5,478 nt of DNA. It comes from an uncultured Bacillus sp. (lineage in GTDB: Bacteria > Bacillota > Bacilli > Bacillales > Cytobacillaceae). Below the pieces are notes generated by a model. It searched no databases, was not told where the DNA came from, and saw only the letters and a program-made list of their open reading frames with translations. This document shows, in pieces, positions 1 to 5,478 of the stretch. The translations under genes and the position numbers were made by a program. Numbering within the stretch: the first letter of the stretch is position 1; the number at the start of each line of letters is the position of its first letter. The DNA lies in NCBI GenBank assembly GCA_937894355.1, contig CALCRD010000497.1, positions 1 through 5,478 on the forward strand, written 5' to 3'.

Positions 1-271
1 AAACAACAGGAGTCTCCGTTTTTTCATGTACGCATGAATCTTCACTGTTAATGCCCCTTGATGTCGATTCGCTATAAATAGGTATTTCGCAAAGTCTAAC
101 AGAAAACACTTGGGCTAGTTTATTTAGGTGCTTCATTGATGGATAAATAATTGCCTTTCGTTCCCAGCCACTAATTGTTGTTTGCGGTATTCCACTATTA
201 GAAGCTAATACTGCTTGTGTCCAATTTTTTTCTTCACGCTGCTTTTTTACCCAATCACCAAAATTCAACAA
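1..271 (-). CDS. XRE-family helix-turn-helix regulator, 3' end outside window
   Basis: This is a probable DNA-binding transcriptional regulator of the XRE/Cro-CI class. The visible 90 codons open with FGDWVKKQREEKNWTQ, then a helix-turn-helix region (about residues 18-60) containing GIPQTTISGWERK, where the recognition helix should lie, and LNKLAQVFSV, the usual closing helix. A polar tail (SESTSRGINSEDS) leads to the window edge, so the C-terminal part and its function are unseen. There is no ATG at the start. An in-frame TAA lies just upstream, and the sequence AGAAGGTGAT (about 275-284), a good match to the 16S anti-Shine-Dalgarno region, precedes two consecutive TTG codons (271 and 268), so translation starts at one of these. 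The gene diverges from the XRE gene at 502 and shares with it an intergenic region carrying three similar operators, which suggests control by one or both proteins. The family call is confident; the role is inferred. Confidence 0.82.
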   Translation of the reverse strand, partial: MLNFGDWVKKQREEKNWTQAVLASNSGIPQTTISGWERKAIIYPSMKHLNKLAQVFSVRLCEIPIYSESTSRGINSEDSCVHEKTETPVV

Positions 272-354
272 CCAATCACCTTCTTATCCTTTCTATAAAG
301 AAAATAAGTTAGGTTATGTAATATTTAACTTATTTTATATAACACTGAACTTCA

Positions 355-386
355 TTAACTGTATTCAGTTAACTGAATACAGTTAA
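355..386. promoter_or_regulatory. 32-bp perfect palindrome, two overlapping 18-bp operators
   Basis: Positions 355-370 (TTAACTGTATTCAGTT) are followed by their exact reverse complement at 371-386. The block can also be read as two overlapping 18-bp sites, 355-372 and 369-386, each an inverted repeat TTAACTG/CAGTTAA around a 4-bp centre, sharing the middle TTAA. The two centres are 14 bp apart. Two more copies of the same pattern lie at 434-451 and 922-939. The site is between two divergent XRE genes, so it is most probably an operator for one of them. The symmetry is seen directly; the operator function is inferred. No clean -35/-10 pair could be placed around it for the leftward gene. Confidence 0.8.
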
Positions 387-431
387 ATTATAGTTTGTAC
401 CCCTCAAAGTGTCAATGGATTTACATTTATT

Positions 432-460
432 TATTAACGGTATTCTGTTAATATTAATAT
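432..460 (+). promoter_or_regulatory. Candidate promoter of the rightward XRE gene
   Basis: TAATAT at 455-460 is a plausible -10 box. Counting 17 bp back gives TATTAA at 432-437, a poor -35 box. Transcription would start near 467, giving a leader of about 35 nt. The operator at 434-451 fills the spacer, as expected for a repressor-controlled promoter. The -35 match is weak and the DNA is AT-rich, so this is only the best of several options; TATAGT at 389-394 is another possible -10. Confidence 0.3.
434..451. promoter_or_regulatory. Third copy of the 18-bp operator
   Basis: TTAACGGTATTCTGTTAA has the same layout as the sites at 355-386: TTAAC and GTTAA arms with the same GTATTC centre as site 355-372, differing from that site at two symmetric positions (T to G and A to T). 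The arms pair except at those positions. It ends 50 bp before the start of the rightward XRE gene and overlaps that gene's best promoter candidate, so a protein bound here could block transcription. It is likely part of an autoregulatory circuit. Confidence 0.72.
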
Positions 461-501
461 TTAGAAAAACAAAAGCAATTTTGAATTGAGGAGGCCTATG
501 T

Positions 502-783
502 ATGGTAACAATGGCAGAAGCTACTATGATAAGAATTAAAGAACTATGTATTGAAAAACATATCACTATAATGAAACTAGCTGAAATATCAAAAATCAGT
601 CAATCTACTATTAATGAAATCATGCAGGGCAGAAGTAAACACCCTCGAATTATTACTCTAAAAAAAATAGCAAATGGACTGGGGATGAGTCTGTCTGAAT
701 TTTTTGACCATGGGATCTTTGACCAGATTAGTAATTTAGATGAACCTGCCAGTAAGAAAGGGCTTCCAGAAACGGAAAAATAA
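502..783 (+). CDS. Small XRE-family helix-turn-helix repressor
   Basis: This complete 93-residue protein is probably a DNA-binding repressor of the XRE/Cro-CI class. The fold runs through residues 9-67: IRIKELCIEKHIT, then helix 2 (about 22-31, TIMKLAEISK), a turn, and the recognition helix (about 33-42, SQSTINEIMQ). TLKKIANGLGMSLSEFF closes the domain, a typical ending for short Firmicutes XRE regulators. The last 25 residues are polar and look disordered; there is no peptidase, sensor or membrane part. Start 502 is chosen because GAGGAGG (488-494) sits 7 nt before it; the ATG at 498 is too close and leads to an early stop. The gene diverges from the XRE gene at 271-1. Operator copies lie before it and after it, so autoregulation is likely. 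The ligand, partner and targets are unknown. Confidence 0.88.
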   Translation: MVTMAEATMIRIKELCIEKHITIMKLAEISKISQSTINEIMQGRSKHPRIITLKKIANGLGMSLSEFFDHGIFDQISNLDEPASKKGLPETEK

Positions 784-830
784 AAAATGTCTCTTTACCT
801 TCGCATCTCGATGACTACAATTATATGGTT

Positions 831-855
831 GGGAGTATCTGTTAAACTCCCTTTT
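831..855 (+). terminator. Probable intrinsic terminator of the 93-residue XRE gene
   Basis: GGGAGT (831-836) and ACTCCC (846-851) form a 6-bp stem around a 9-nt loop, followed by TTTTCCCCTTTA. It lies about 50 bp past the stop codon. The stem is short and the T-tract is interrupted by C, so the terminator is probably modest. If it works, the XRE gene is transcribed alone and the operator at 922 belongs to a separate unit. Confidence 0.5.
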
Positions 856-861
856 CCCCTT

Positions 862-894
862 TATTTCAACAATTCTCCTAATATTTCAACAATT
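862..894. repeat. Two 13-bp direct repeats, 20 bp apart
   Basis: TATTTCAACAATT occurs at 862-874 and again, identical, at 882-894. The 20-bp period is about two helical turns. They lie between the XRE terminator and the fourth operator. They could be regulator contact sites or a chance short duplication; nothing in the sequence decides this. Confidence 0.55.
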
Positions 895-921
895 TATATT
901 ATAGTATAAAGTGGAAATTAT

Positions 922-939
922 TTAACTGTTAACAGTTAA
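922..939. promoter_or_regulatory. Fourth operator copy, a perfect 18-bp palindrome
   Basis: TTAACTGTTAACAGTTAA equals its own reverse complement. Its outer arms TTAACTG/CAGTTAA are the same as in the sites at 355-386; only the central 4 bp differ (TTAA). It lies downstream of the XRE gene's likely terminator, next to AT-rich promoter-like DNA (TATAAA at 905-910; TATAAT on the minus strand at 903-898). It therefore looks like the control site of another promoter, but no convincing gene starts on either side. Confidence 0.72.
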
Positions 940-1242
940 CATTTCACAGTATTTTAAAATTCCCAACTTTATTTTTTGCTTTTCCAATTATTTGGTTGCA
1001 TTTGTTTAGTATTTCTGCTTGGAAGTTTATTTCCTTCCAACTTCATCAGAGTTTCTAACCGTGGCACCCACCAATTGAAAGCCAAAACCAAAAAAATCCA
1101 AACAGTATTTAATTACCGTAGTTGGATTTTCTGCAAATCGATTATGAAGGTATATTGGGGGATGCAGCTCCACCAGCATAAATAATGGACTTTCTTTGGG
1201 AGGTGAAATCTGAACAGGATTCGGTGTTTAGTGTTTTTAACA
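940..1242. other. Gene-poor stretch with weak inverted repeats
   Basis: No credible gene is seen here. A 69-codon plus-strand frame (976-1185) begins at TTG without a ribosome binding site, and an overlapping minus-strand frame of about 66 codons has no good start either. Two dyads are present: TTGGAAG/CTTCCAA (1019-1025 and 1034-1040, 8-nt loop) and AAAATCCAA/TTGGATTTT (1093-1101 and 1122-1130, 20-nt loop). The second, with A and T ends, could act as a weak terminator. The stretch may be decayed coding DNA between the orphan operator and the insertion sequence remnant. Confidence 0.4.
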
Positions 1243-1341
1243 TGTGAATTTGGCACACTTTAGAATTCGTTCCATGGTAAAGGCACACTTTTGGGAATCA
1301 AACTTAGCGTACATATTTCCGTTTTGTTGGGTACTCTTCCG
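1243..1341. mobile_element. Remnant resembling an IS21-family insertion sequence end
   Basis: A candidate element tip, TGTGAATTTGGCACACTTTA, begins at 1243. GGCACACTTT recurs at 1252-1261 and 1282-1291, exactly 30 bp apart, and related motifs GTACATATTTCCG (1309-1321) and GTACTCTTCCG (1331-1341) follow. IS21-family elements carry several direct repeats of this sort inside each end. No istA or istB coding sequence and no opposite end are present: the next gene stops 70 bp further on. It is therefore an isolated end or a heavily deleted copy. The right boundary is uncertain, and the family call rests on remembered similarity of the repeats, not on a transposase. Confidence 0.45.
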
Positions 1342-1365
1342 AGTAATGTTGTATTGGTTGATCAT

Positions 1366-1407
1366 ACACATATAAAATCCCCATTTTGGTGGATGCTTTA
1401 TATGTGT
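1366..1407. terminator. Hairpin just past the lipoprotein gene, possible terminator
   Basis: ACACATATAAA (1366-1376) pairs perfectly with TTTATATGTGT (1397-1407). Inside, ATCC/GGAT and CC/GG extend the stem with small bulges up to an ATTTT loop. It lies 6 bp beyond the stop of the leftward lipoprotein gene. In the leftward direction no T-tract follows; in the rightward direction TTATTTT follows. It may stop transcription in one or both directions or protect the mRNA 3' end. Confidence 0.45.
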
Positions 1408-1413
1408 TTATTT

Positions 1414-2583
1414 TCAGTAATCACGGCCTTTAATTTTAAAACTTTTCACTATATCTAATAGCACCTGTTGGTTTTGATTATAGAATGTTTCGGAAGGAGT
1501 TGCCTTAATATGATATTCAATATCATTTTCAATAACGATCATTTCAAACACAATAGTTCCATAAAAGTTGCCTGTAATGAGGTCTGCTTCATAGCCACTA
1601 TTTAATATTACTTTTTGAATTAACAAGTCATTATCTCGCGCAAACTGAAAAGGATCCATATCTTCTCGATACTTGCGGGCTTGAGATTCAAAACTAATTT
1701 CGATATCGCCATTTAATATTATTCCATCTTCGCCCATTAGTTCTCCCCACTTCTCCCACCTAGTTGGGACGATAAGCGAATAGCCAAATTTTTTATTTTC
1801 ATATCTTAGATAATCCTTGTCTATTGAGATTAAATATCTTTCATCGTAGTTTTGATTTTGTGAAACACCACTTCGCTCGGTATTGTTCTGAGAATCTTGA
1901 GTGGATTCTTGTGCCTCTTCTTGTTGACTAATGTTTGAAGTGTTCTCGTTTTTCTGGTGAATGTTTGTATCACTTTTTTGTTCCATATTTGATGTTGTAT
2001 TCTCATTGGGTATATTATTAACGATTTGTTTTTTGCTATTATTTTCAAGTGACTTAGCTTGCGCAATGATATTCTCTACTTTTTCAGAAAGTATTCTTTC
2101 ATTGTGAGCCAAATCTATTTGTGGCAACATCTTTATTTTGTCGGTTGCCTTTTCTAAATATTTAAATCCTACTTTATAATGTTCATTAATTTGATCAGCT
2201 AGGTCTCCACCGCCGTTGCCGAAAACTAGCTTGTTAGTTATTTCATTAAATTCATCCATCGACTTGGCATACATTAAATATATCTCTTCTAATCTGTCGC
2301 TCTTAGGAGAAGGCAGTTTATTAAAAGTGGTCGTGCAAATGAATAGTAAATACATGTGTTCAACAATTTTTGCCTGATAAGGTATATATAATTCTGGATC
2401 TCTGCGTACTTCTTCTAATATTGATAAAAACTCTGTTTGAGATAAACTTAATTCTATTGTAATAATTGTTAGTGCATTAACATAATCCTGCTCAGTTGCT
2501 GTCAAGGGTTTTTCAATAAAACTACAGGCATTTATGAATGTAAATGAAATAGCCAATACTAAGATATAAAATCTTTTCCCCAT
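1414..2583 (-). CDS. Predicted lipoprotein with helical N-domain and compact C-domain
   Basis: A predicted surface lipoprotein of 389 residues of unknown function. The N-terminus (MGKR, a hydrophobic stretch, then FINAC) is a lipoprotein signal peptide with the lipidated cysteine at residue 20; Asn just before Ala-Cys is uncommon but tolerated. Residues 28-180 look helical, with a glycine-rich break (FGNGGGDLAD, 121-130). Residues 183-248 form a low-complexity linker rich in Q, N, S, T and E. Residues 255-385 form a compact domain with FGYSLIVPTRWEKW, an alternating strand region (GTIVFEMIVIENDIEYHIK) and a final helix (VLLDIVKSFK), a pattern like the PsbP/Mog1-type folds in some Firmicutes lipoproteins; that comparison is tentative. 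The ATG at 2583 is preferred, with GGGGTG 6 nt before it; an in-frame GTG at 2595 is less likely. It lies alone, downstream of hsdR but separated by a terminator and a large hairpin. Confidence 0.8.
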   Translation of the reverse strand: MGKRFYILVLAISFTFINACSFIEKPLTATEQDYVNALTIITIELSLSQTEFLSILEEVRRDPELYIPYQAKIVEHMYLLFICTTTFNKLPSPKSDRLEEIYLMYAKSMDEFNEITNKLVFGNGGGDLADQINEHYKVGFKYLEKATDKIKMLPQIDLAHNERILSEKVENIIAQAKSLENNSKKQIVNNIPNENTTSNMEQKSDTNIHQKNENTSNISQQEEAQESTQDSQNNTERSGVSQNQNYDERYLISIDKDYLRYENKKFGYSLIVPTRWEKWGELMGEDGIILNGDIEISFESQARKYREDMDPFQFARDNDLLIQKVILNSGYEADLITGNFYGTIVFEMIVIENDIEYHIKATPSETFYNQNQQVLLDIVKSFKIKGRDY

Positions 2584-2773
2584 ATTACACCCCACAGTTT
2601 ACTGTATTTAATAAGCTTCATTCCAGCAAATCTCCTATTGCAAGACTAAACGTTTTTGAATATTTAATCATTTCCATCTTGCTGTAATTTCCAACTTTTA
2701 TCAGCGACTTTTATCTCATTTATTAGATTTAACAGCGTGGAATTTGAGAAGAGGAAAGATTTTTGATGAATAA
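2584..2773. other. Leader region upstream of the lipoprotein gene
   Basis: This stretch should hold the lipoprotein gene's promoter, but no convincing -35/-10 pair was found. ACAGTTTACTGT at 2594-2605 is a small dyad, and 2598-2615 matches 13 of 18 positions of the operator at 355-372, though its right half is degraded. Only short open frames are present, none with a good ribosome binding site. Confidence 0.35.
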
Positions 2774-2815
2774 GGGGTAGCGTCAGGAAAAAACGCTGTT
2801 TCCTGACGCTACCCC
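2774..2815. repeat. Large perfect hairpin, 17-bp stem
   Basis: GGGGTAGCGTCAGGAAA (2774-2790) pairs without mismatch with TTTCCTGACGCTACCCC (2799-2815) around the 8-nt loop AAACGCTG. The stem is much richer in GC than its surroundings. No T-tract follows on either strand (TTATTC leftward, AATAAT rightward), so it is not a textbook terminator. The loop contains ACGCT, which could pair with AGCGT in the left arm (2779-2783) and compete with the main fold. It may be a dispersed palindromic repeat, a transcription stop or mRNA 3' end between the hsd operon and the lipoprotein gene, or a structured RNA. Confidence 0.7.
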
Positions 2816-2849
2816 AATAATGACTATATTCGTGTAATCGAGGAGGAAT

Positions 2850-2981
2850 CTATAGATTGATGAAACAGAAAAAGGCACCTATGGCGCTAGGATTGTCTGT
2901 ATAGTTTTCGGAGTTTTGCGATTTACCCATAATAATTTGTATAACGTCCTCAAGTTTATGCTGTTCCCAAGTGAAAGTAAA
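2850..2981 (-). pseudogene. Relic of an hsdS specificity subunit (start of a target-recognition domain)
   Basis: The frame reads FTFTWEQHKLEDVIQIIMGK and continues with a polar run SQNSENYTDNP. This closely resembles the opening of many type I HsdS target-recognition domains in Firmicutes, typically F-T-x-T-W-E-Q-R-K-L-G-D-V followed by IIMGQSPNSENYT. Only about 30 codons (2981 to about 2889) show the likeness; after NPS the reading changes to an unrelated hydrophobic tail and stops at 2850. HsdS proteins have roughly 400 residues, with two recognition domains and conserved helices, so this is a small scrap. It has the same orientation as hsdR, and its first codons overlap the T-tract of the hsdR terminator, so it is probably not translated. 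It could be the remainder of a deleted or formerly switchable hsdS copy. The likeness is from memory of the family. Confidence 0.6.
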
Positions 2982-3011
2982 AAGAGCCAAGGAATATAAT
3001 CTCCTCGACTC
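2979..3011 (-). terminator. Intrinsic terminator of hsdR
   Basis: On the minus strand GAGTCGAGG (3011-3003) pairs with CCTTGGCTC (2992-2984), a 9-bp stem with two G-U pairs and a 10-nt loop, followed at once by TTTTT (2983-2979). It lies 67 bp past the hsdR stop. It probably ends the restriction operon, separating it from the hsdS relic and the lipoprotein gene. Confidence 0.72.
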
Positions 3012-3078
3012 TATAATCAAGCATATTCTATTTTTACTGGTTATTCTTCGTTTCGAGCACTTCACAGCCACCATCAAG

Positions 3079-5478
3079 TTAATTATATTTTTGCTTGATT
3101 TCGGCAAACCATTCTTGAAGTTTGGTAGTTAGTGCTATATTATGCCTTAACAAATTGCCAGCCGTTTGATTGGTTGCCTTACTAAAGTCAACACTACTAA
3201 TGAGTTCATTGATGTAAGGAACAACATCAGGCTGTGAAGTAGAATATGAATTCACTGATTTTCCAAGTAATTCGCTATCTAGCCCCCACTCCGAAGAAAA
3301 GTCAACAACCGCATTCTGTAGCTTACTTGCTTTCCAAACTTCAAATGCCTCATCAAAGTTCAAACCGCTCGATAAGTTACCAGGAAAAAGCTCAGTATCC
3401 ACAAATTCCTTCAATAACTGAGCTTGCTCATATTCCCCCATATTACTCAACTCTTGAATTTGTTCATAAATAATACGGCGTGTTTCACTATCCACCGTTT
3501 GTACACCGTTAGGTGAGGTAACTTTTGAACCAATTAAACTAAGAATATGATTTGCATCGATTACTTGGGTTCCTGCTAACTTAGTTCTTCCAACAAGCGT
3601 ATTAATTGGTGTTGGTGGAGGTGGGGTTCCTGGCTTCCAAGTTAAGTTTTTAAACGCACCGACATACTGCAACCAAGTATGCTCATCAATACCAAAAGTT
3701 ACATCATCCCACTTAAATTCATAGTATTGCTCTACTAAATTCAACTGCTCAGCAGCATCTTTAAAAGCGAGGATAAATGCTTCTTTTTTCTCCTCATTAC
3801 GTTCAATTGTCTGCCATTCAGTAGGGTCAGGTAAAGTCGGAATCATTTCAGAAACTTTTATCGCTAATTTCTTTACAGCAGTTTCATAGGTATCAACGAT
3901 TGCCTTACTGCTCTTACCACCACTTCCATACAACCTCAAAGCTATATTAACCATTTCCTCGGTAATCCGTGGATATTGGAAGTTGATAATCGTTCCAAAC
4001 TCTTTATTTAAGCCATACACCCGATTTGTTCGTGAATAGGCTTGAATTAAATTTTGAAGCTTAAGTGATCGGTCAACATAAAGCGTATTAAGATGCTTAG
4101 AGTCGTAACCCGTCAGCAGTTGGTCTGCCACAATCACGAGGTCTATATTCTTAGGATTTCGTCCGCTACCTCCTCGAGTAGCACGCTCCACGATATCTTC
4201 AAAGTAAGCATCCTCGCCGTGTTTTTTATCACCAGAAACAAACTCAATGCCAGTAAATGCAGCGTAATCCTTAAACATGCCTTTAACAATATTAGGGTCT
4301 AGTGGTGTAGAATTATTTTCATTACCGAAACTAAACGTCATAGCCACATTCAACTTATCTCCACGAACTGTCAATTGTTTCTTAAATTCATCATAATAGG
4401 CAATCGCTCGATTTCTATAGCGCACTGTCAAAATAGCATTAAATTCTCTAACTTGTGATTGTGATTCCCAGTTACTCAGTATTTCTTCAACAACACGTGG
4501 AATATGCGTTTCATCTTGGTATTTAAACAATTCTCGTTTTACAGCTTGCTTTTCAAGGTCAACTTCTGACATTTCCTGAACTTGACGTTCAATTTCTCTG
4601 TCAGTCAATTCAGGGTGTTCTTCCTTAATTTTCTCAGCTAGCTGCTCTCTTAAATCTTCATAACTCTTGAATTCTCCAGTGTTGATATAGTCTACGTGAA
4701 AACCTAATACATTTTTATCTGCAATCGCCTCATCAATCGTATATTGATGTAAATTAGGTCCAAATAACTTTTCAGTCGTATTGATGACTTCACTTTTTTC
4801 ATCGATTTTTCCTTTGATTTTATTTTCATCAAATAAAGGTGTTCCAGTAAAGCCGAAGAAGAGTCCATTTTTCTTGAAATAGCCCTTAATGGTTCCCATC
4901 ATCTGCCCCATTGTCGTACGATGGGCTTCATCGATTATAAAAACGATTCTCTTATCTGCTAAACTAGCATCTTGAGCTTCTTCCATTTCCTTAACCAAAG
5001 AATTCAGTTTAAATGTTGTTGTTACAACAATTCCAGTTTTAGCTGACTTGAGCTTCTTTTTTAGCTGGTAGGTGTGTTTCGTATCATCAACGGAAACCGG
5101 CTCGTAAGCAGCGTATGCTTTGAAGTTTTCACTGGTACGATTATCAAGCTCACGTCTATCAACAAGGAAGACGACTTTATCAAATCCTGCTCTAGTCGAT
5201 AAAAACAATGCAGTCTTGAAACTCGTAATAGTTTTCCCCGAACCAGTAGTGTGCCAAACAAAACCACCATGAGGTAATTTTTCGTCATTGTCCCAACCAA
5301 ATGCTGCACCTTCAACTGCTTGTAGAGCGTGGACTTGATATGGACGCATTAACATATGGCGCCTATTTTCCTCATCACGAGCTTCATCAATGACTAAGTA
5401 ATCTCCGACCATCTGATGTGCCATTGGGATCATCAAGAATTGCTCAATTACTTTTCCCCAAGCGTTTACAACATTGTT
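3079..5478 (-). CDS. hsdR: Type I restriction enzyme R subunit (HsdR), 5' part outside window
   Basis: HsdR is the ATP-driven DNA-translocating and cleaving subunit of a type I restriction-modification complex, working in the cytoplasm with HsdM and HsdS against unmethylated foreign DNA. The frame is open to the window edge and gives 799 C-terminal residues. Visible in order, in window residue numbers: MRPYQVHAL (44-52), Walker A HTTGSGKT (76-83), VVFLVDRRELD (102-112), the DEAH box (183-186), FGFTGTPLF (208-216), DLVIVADQLLTGYDSK (446-461), the QAYSRTNR arginine-finger motif (479-486), then a long helical C-terminal region as in EcoR124I-type subunits. All motor motifs look intact, with no frameshift. 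EcoR124I HsdR has about 1,040 residues, so roughly 230-240 residues are missing, including the PD-(D/E)xK nuclease domain; cleavage ability cannot be judged. Internal TTG/ATG codons near 5436 are not the start. hsdM and hsdS are expected to the right of the window. A terminator follows at 3011-2979. Confidence 0.95.
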   Translation of the reverse strand, partial: NNVVNAWGKVIEQFLMIPMAHQMVGDYLVIDEARDEENRRHMLMRPYQVHALQAVEGAAFGWDNDEKLPHGGFVWHTTGSGKTITSFKTALFLSTRAGFDKVVFLVDRRELDNRTSENFKAYAAYEPVSVDDTKHTYQLKKKLKSAKTGIVVTTTFKLNSLVKEMEEAQDASLADKRIVFIIDEAHRTTMGQMMGTIKGYFKKNGLFFGFTGTPLFDENKIKGKIDEKSEVINTTEKLFGPNLHQYTIDEAIADKNVLGFHVDYINTGEFKSYEDLREQLAEKIKEEHPELTDREIERQVQEMSEVDLEKQAVKRELFKYQDETHIPRVVEEILSNWESQSQVREFNAILTVRYRNRAIAYYDEFKKQLTVRGDKLNVAMTFSFGNENNSTPLDPNIVKGMFKDYAAFTGIEFVSGDKKHGEDAYFEDIVERATRGGSGRNPKNIDLVIVADQLLTGYDSKHLNTLYVDRSLKLQNLIQAYSRTNRVYGLNKEFGTIINFQYPRITEEMVNIALRLYGSGGKSSKAIVDTYETAVKKLAIKVSEMIPTLPDPTEWQTIERNEEKKEAFILAFKDAAEQLNLVEQYYEFKWDDVTFGIDEHTWLQYVGAFKNLTWKPGTPPPPTPINTLVGRTKLAGTQVIDANHILSLIGSKVTSPNGVQTVDSETRRIIYEQIQELSNMGEYEQAQLLKEFVDTELFPGNLSSGLNFDEAFEVWKASKLQNAVVDFSSEWGLDSELLGKSVNSYSTSQPDVVPYINELISSVDFSKATNQTAGNLLRHNIALTTKLQEWFAEIKQKYN

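Noticed and set aside
369..566. Minus-strand frame across the operator region and the start of the XRE gene
   Set aside because: It overlaps the well-supported rightward XRE gene and the palindromes, and has no ribosome binding site or recognisable domain.
862..894. Repeats considered as a CRISPR array
   Set aside because: Only two short 13-bp units with a 7-bp gap; no CRISPR-length repeats or spacers and no cas gene.
976..1185. Plus-strand frame of 69 codons with a hydrophobic N-terminus, tempting as the target of the operator at 922
   Set aside because: It starts at TTG with no ribosome binding site, the composition is not gene-like, and an equally long frame lies on the opposite strand.
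1030..1229. Minus-strand frame of about 66 codons opposite the one above
   Set aside because: The only ATG lies well inside with no clear ribosome binding site, and no family was recognised. It may be decayed coding DNA but cannot be supported.
2841..2904. AGGAGG followed by a tiny plus-strand frame of about 15 codons (MKQKKAPMALGLSV)
   Set aside because: Too short, the ribosome binding site is too far from the ATG, and it lies antisense to the hsdS relic, which explains the sequence better.
5061..5315. Frames inside hsdR on both strands (also 3246-3473 and 4093-4302)
   Set aside because: They lie wholly within hsdR, whose frame carries all the helicase motifs; these are shadows of it.

Overview
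The window looks like low-GC Firmicutes chromosome or genomic-island DNA, most likely from Bacillales. The reasons are the AT-rich intergenic DNA, strong GAGGAGG and GGGGTG-type ribosome binding sites, TTG starts, a Gram-positive lipoprotein and the codon usage. The genus cannot be read from the sequence. The layout is that of an accessory region: a partial type I restriction gene, a possible regulatory switch made of two divergent repressors, and scraps of decayed mobile and restriction genes between them.

Left part (1-960). Two small XRE-type helix-turn-helix regulators are transcribed away from each other. The leftward one (1-271) runs off the window edge; the rightward one (502-783) is complete. 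Between them lies a 32-bp perfect palindrome (355-386), which is two overlapping 18-bp operators, and a third copy of the same operator (434-451). A fourth copy, itself a perfect 18-bp palindrome (922-939), lies past the rightward gene's probable terminator, where no convincing gene follows. All four fit TTAACnG(4 nt)CnGTTAA. This looks like a compact, self-regulated switch of the kind found on prophages, integrative elements and restriction systems. Which protein binds is inferred, not shown.

Middle part (940-2583). About 300 bp hold no credible gene. They are followed by a short remnant resembling an IS21-family insertion sequence end, with GGCACACTTT repeated at 30-bp spacing. A hairpin then precedes the stop of a leftward gene for a predicted lipoprotein of 389 residues, with a helical N-terminal domain, a Q/N/S/T-rich linker and a compact C-terminal domain.

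Right part (2584-5478). The rest is leftward. HsdR, the motor and nuclease subunit of a type I restriction-modification enzyme, fills 3079-5478 and continues beyond the window; its nuclease domain and the partner hsdM and hsdS genes are not seen. A terminator follows it. Overlapping the terminator's T-tract, a fragment of about 30 codons resembles the start of an HsdS target-recognition domain, probably a relic of a lost or silent specificity gene. Further left is a perfect 17-bp-stem hairpin.

The most noteworthy items are the four-operator switch with one orphan operator, the HsdS relic behind hsdR, and the large hairpin.
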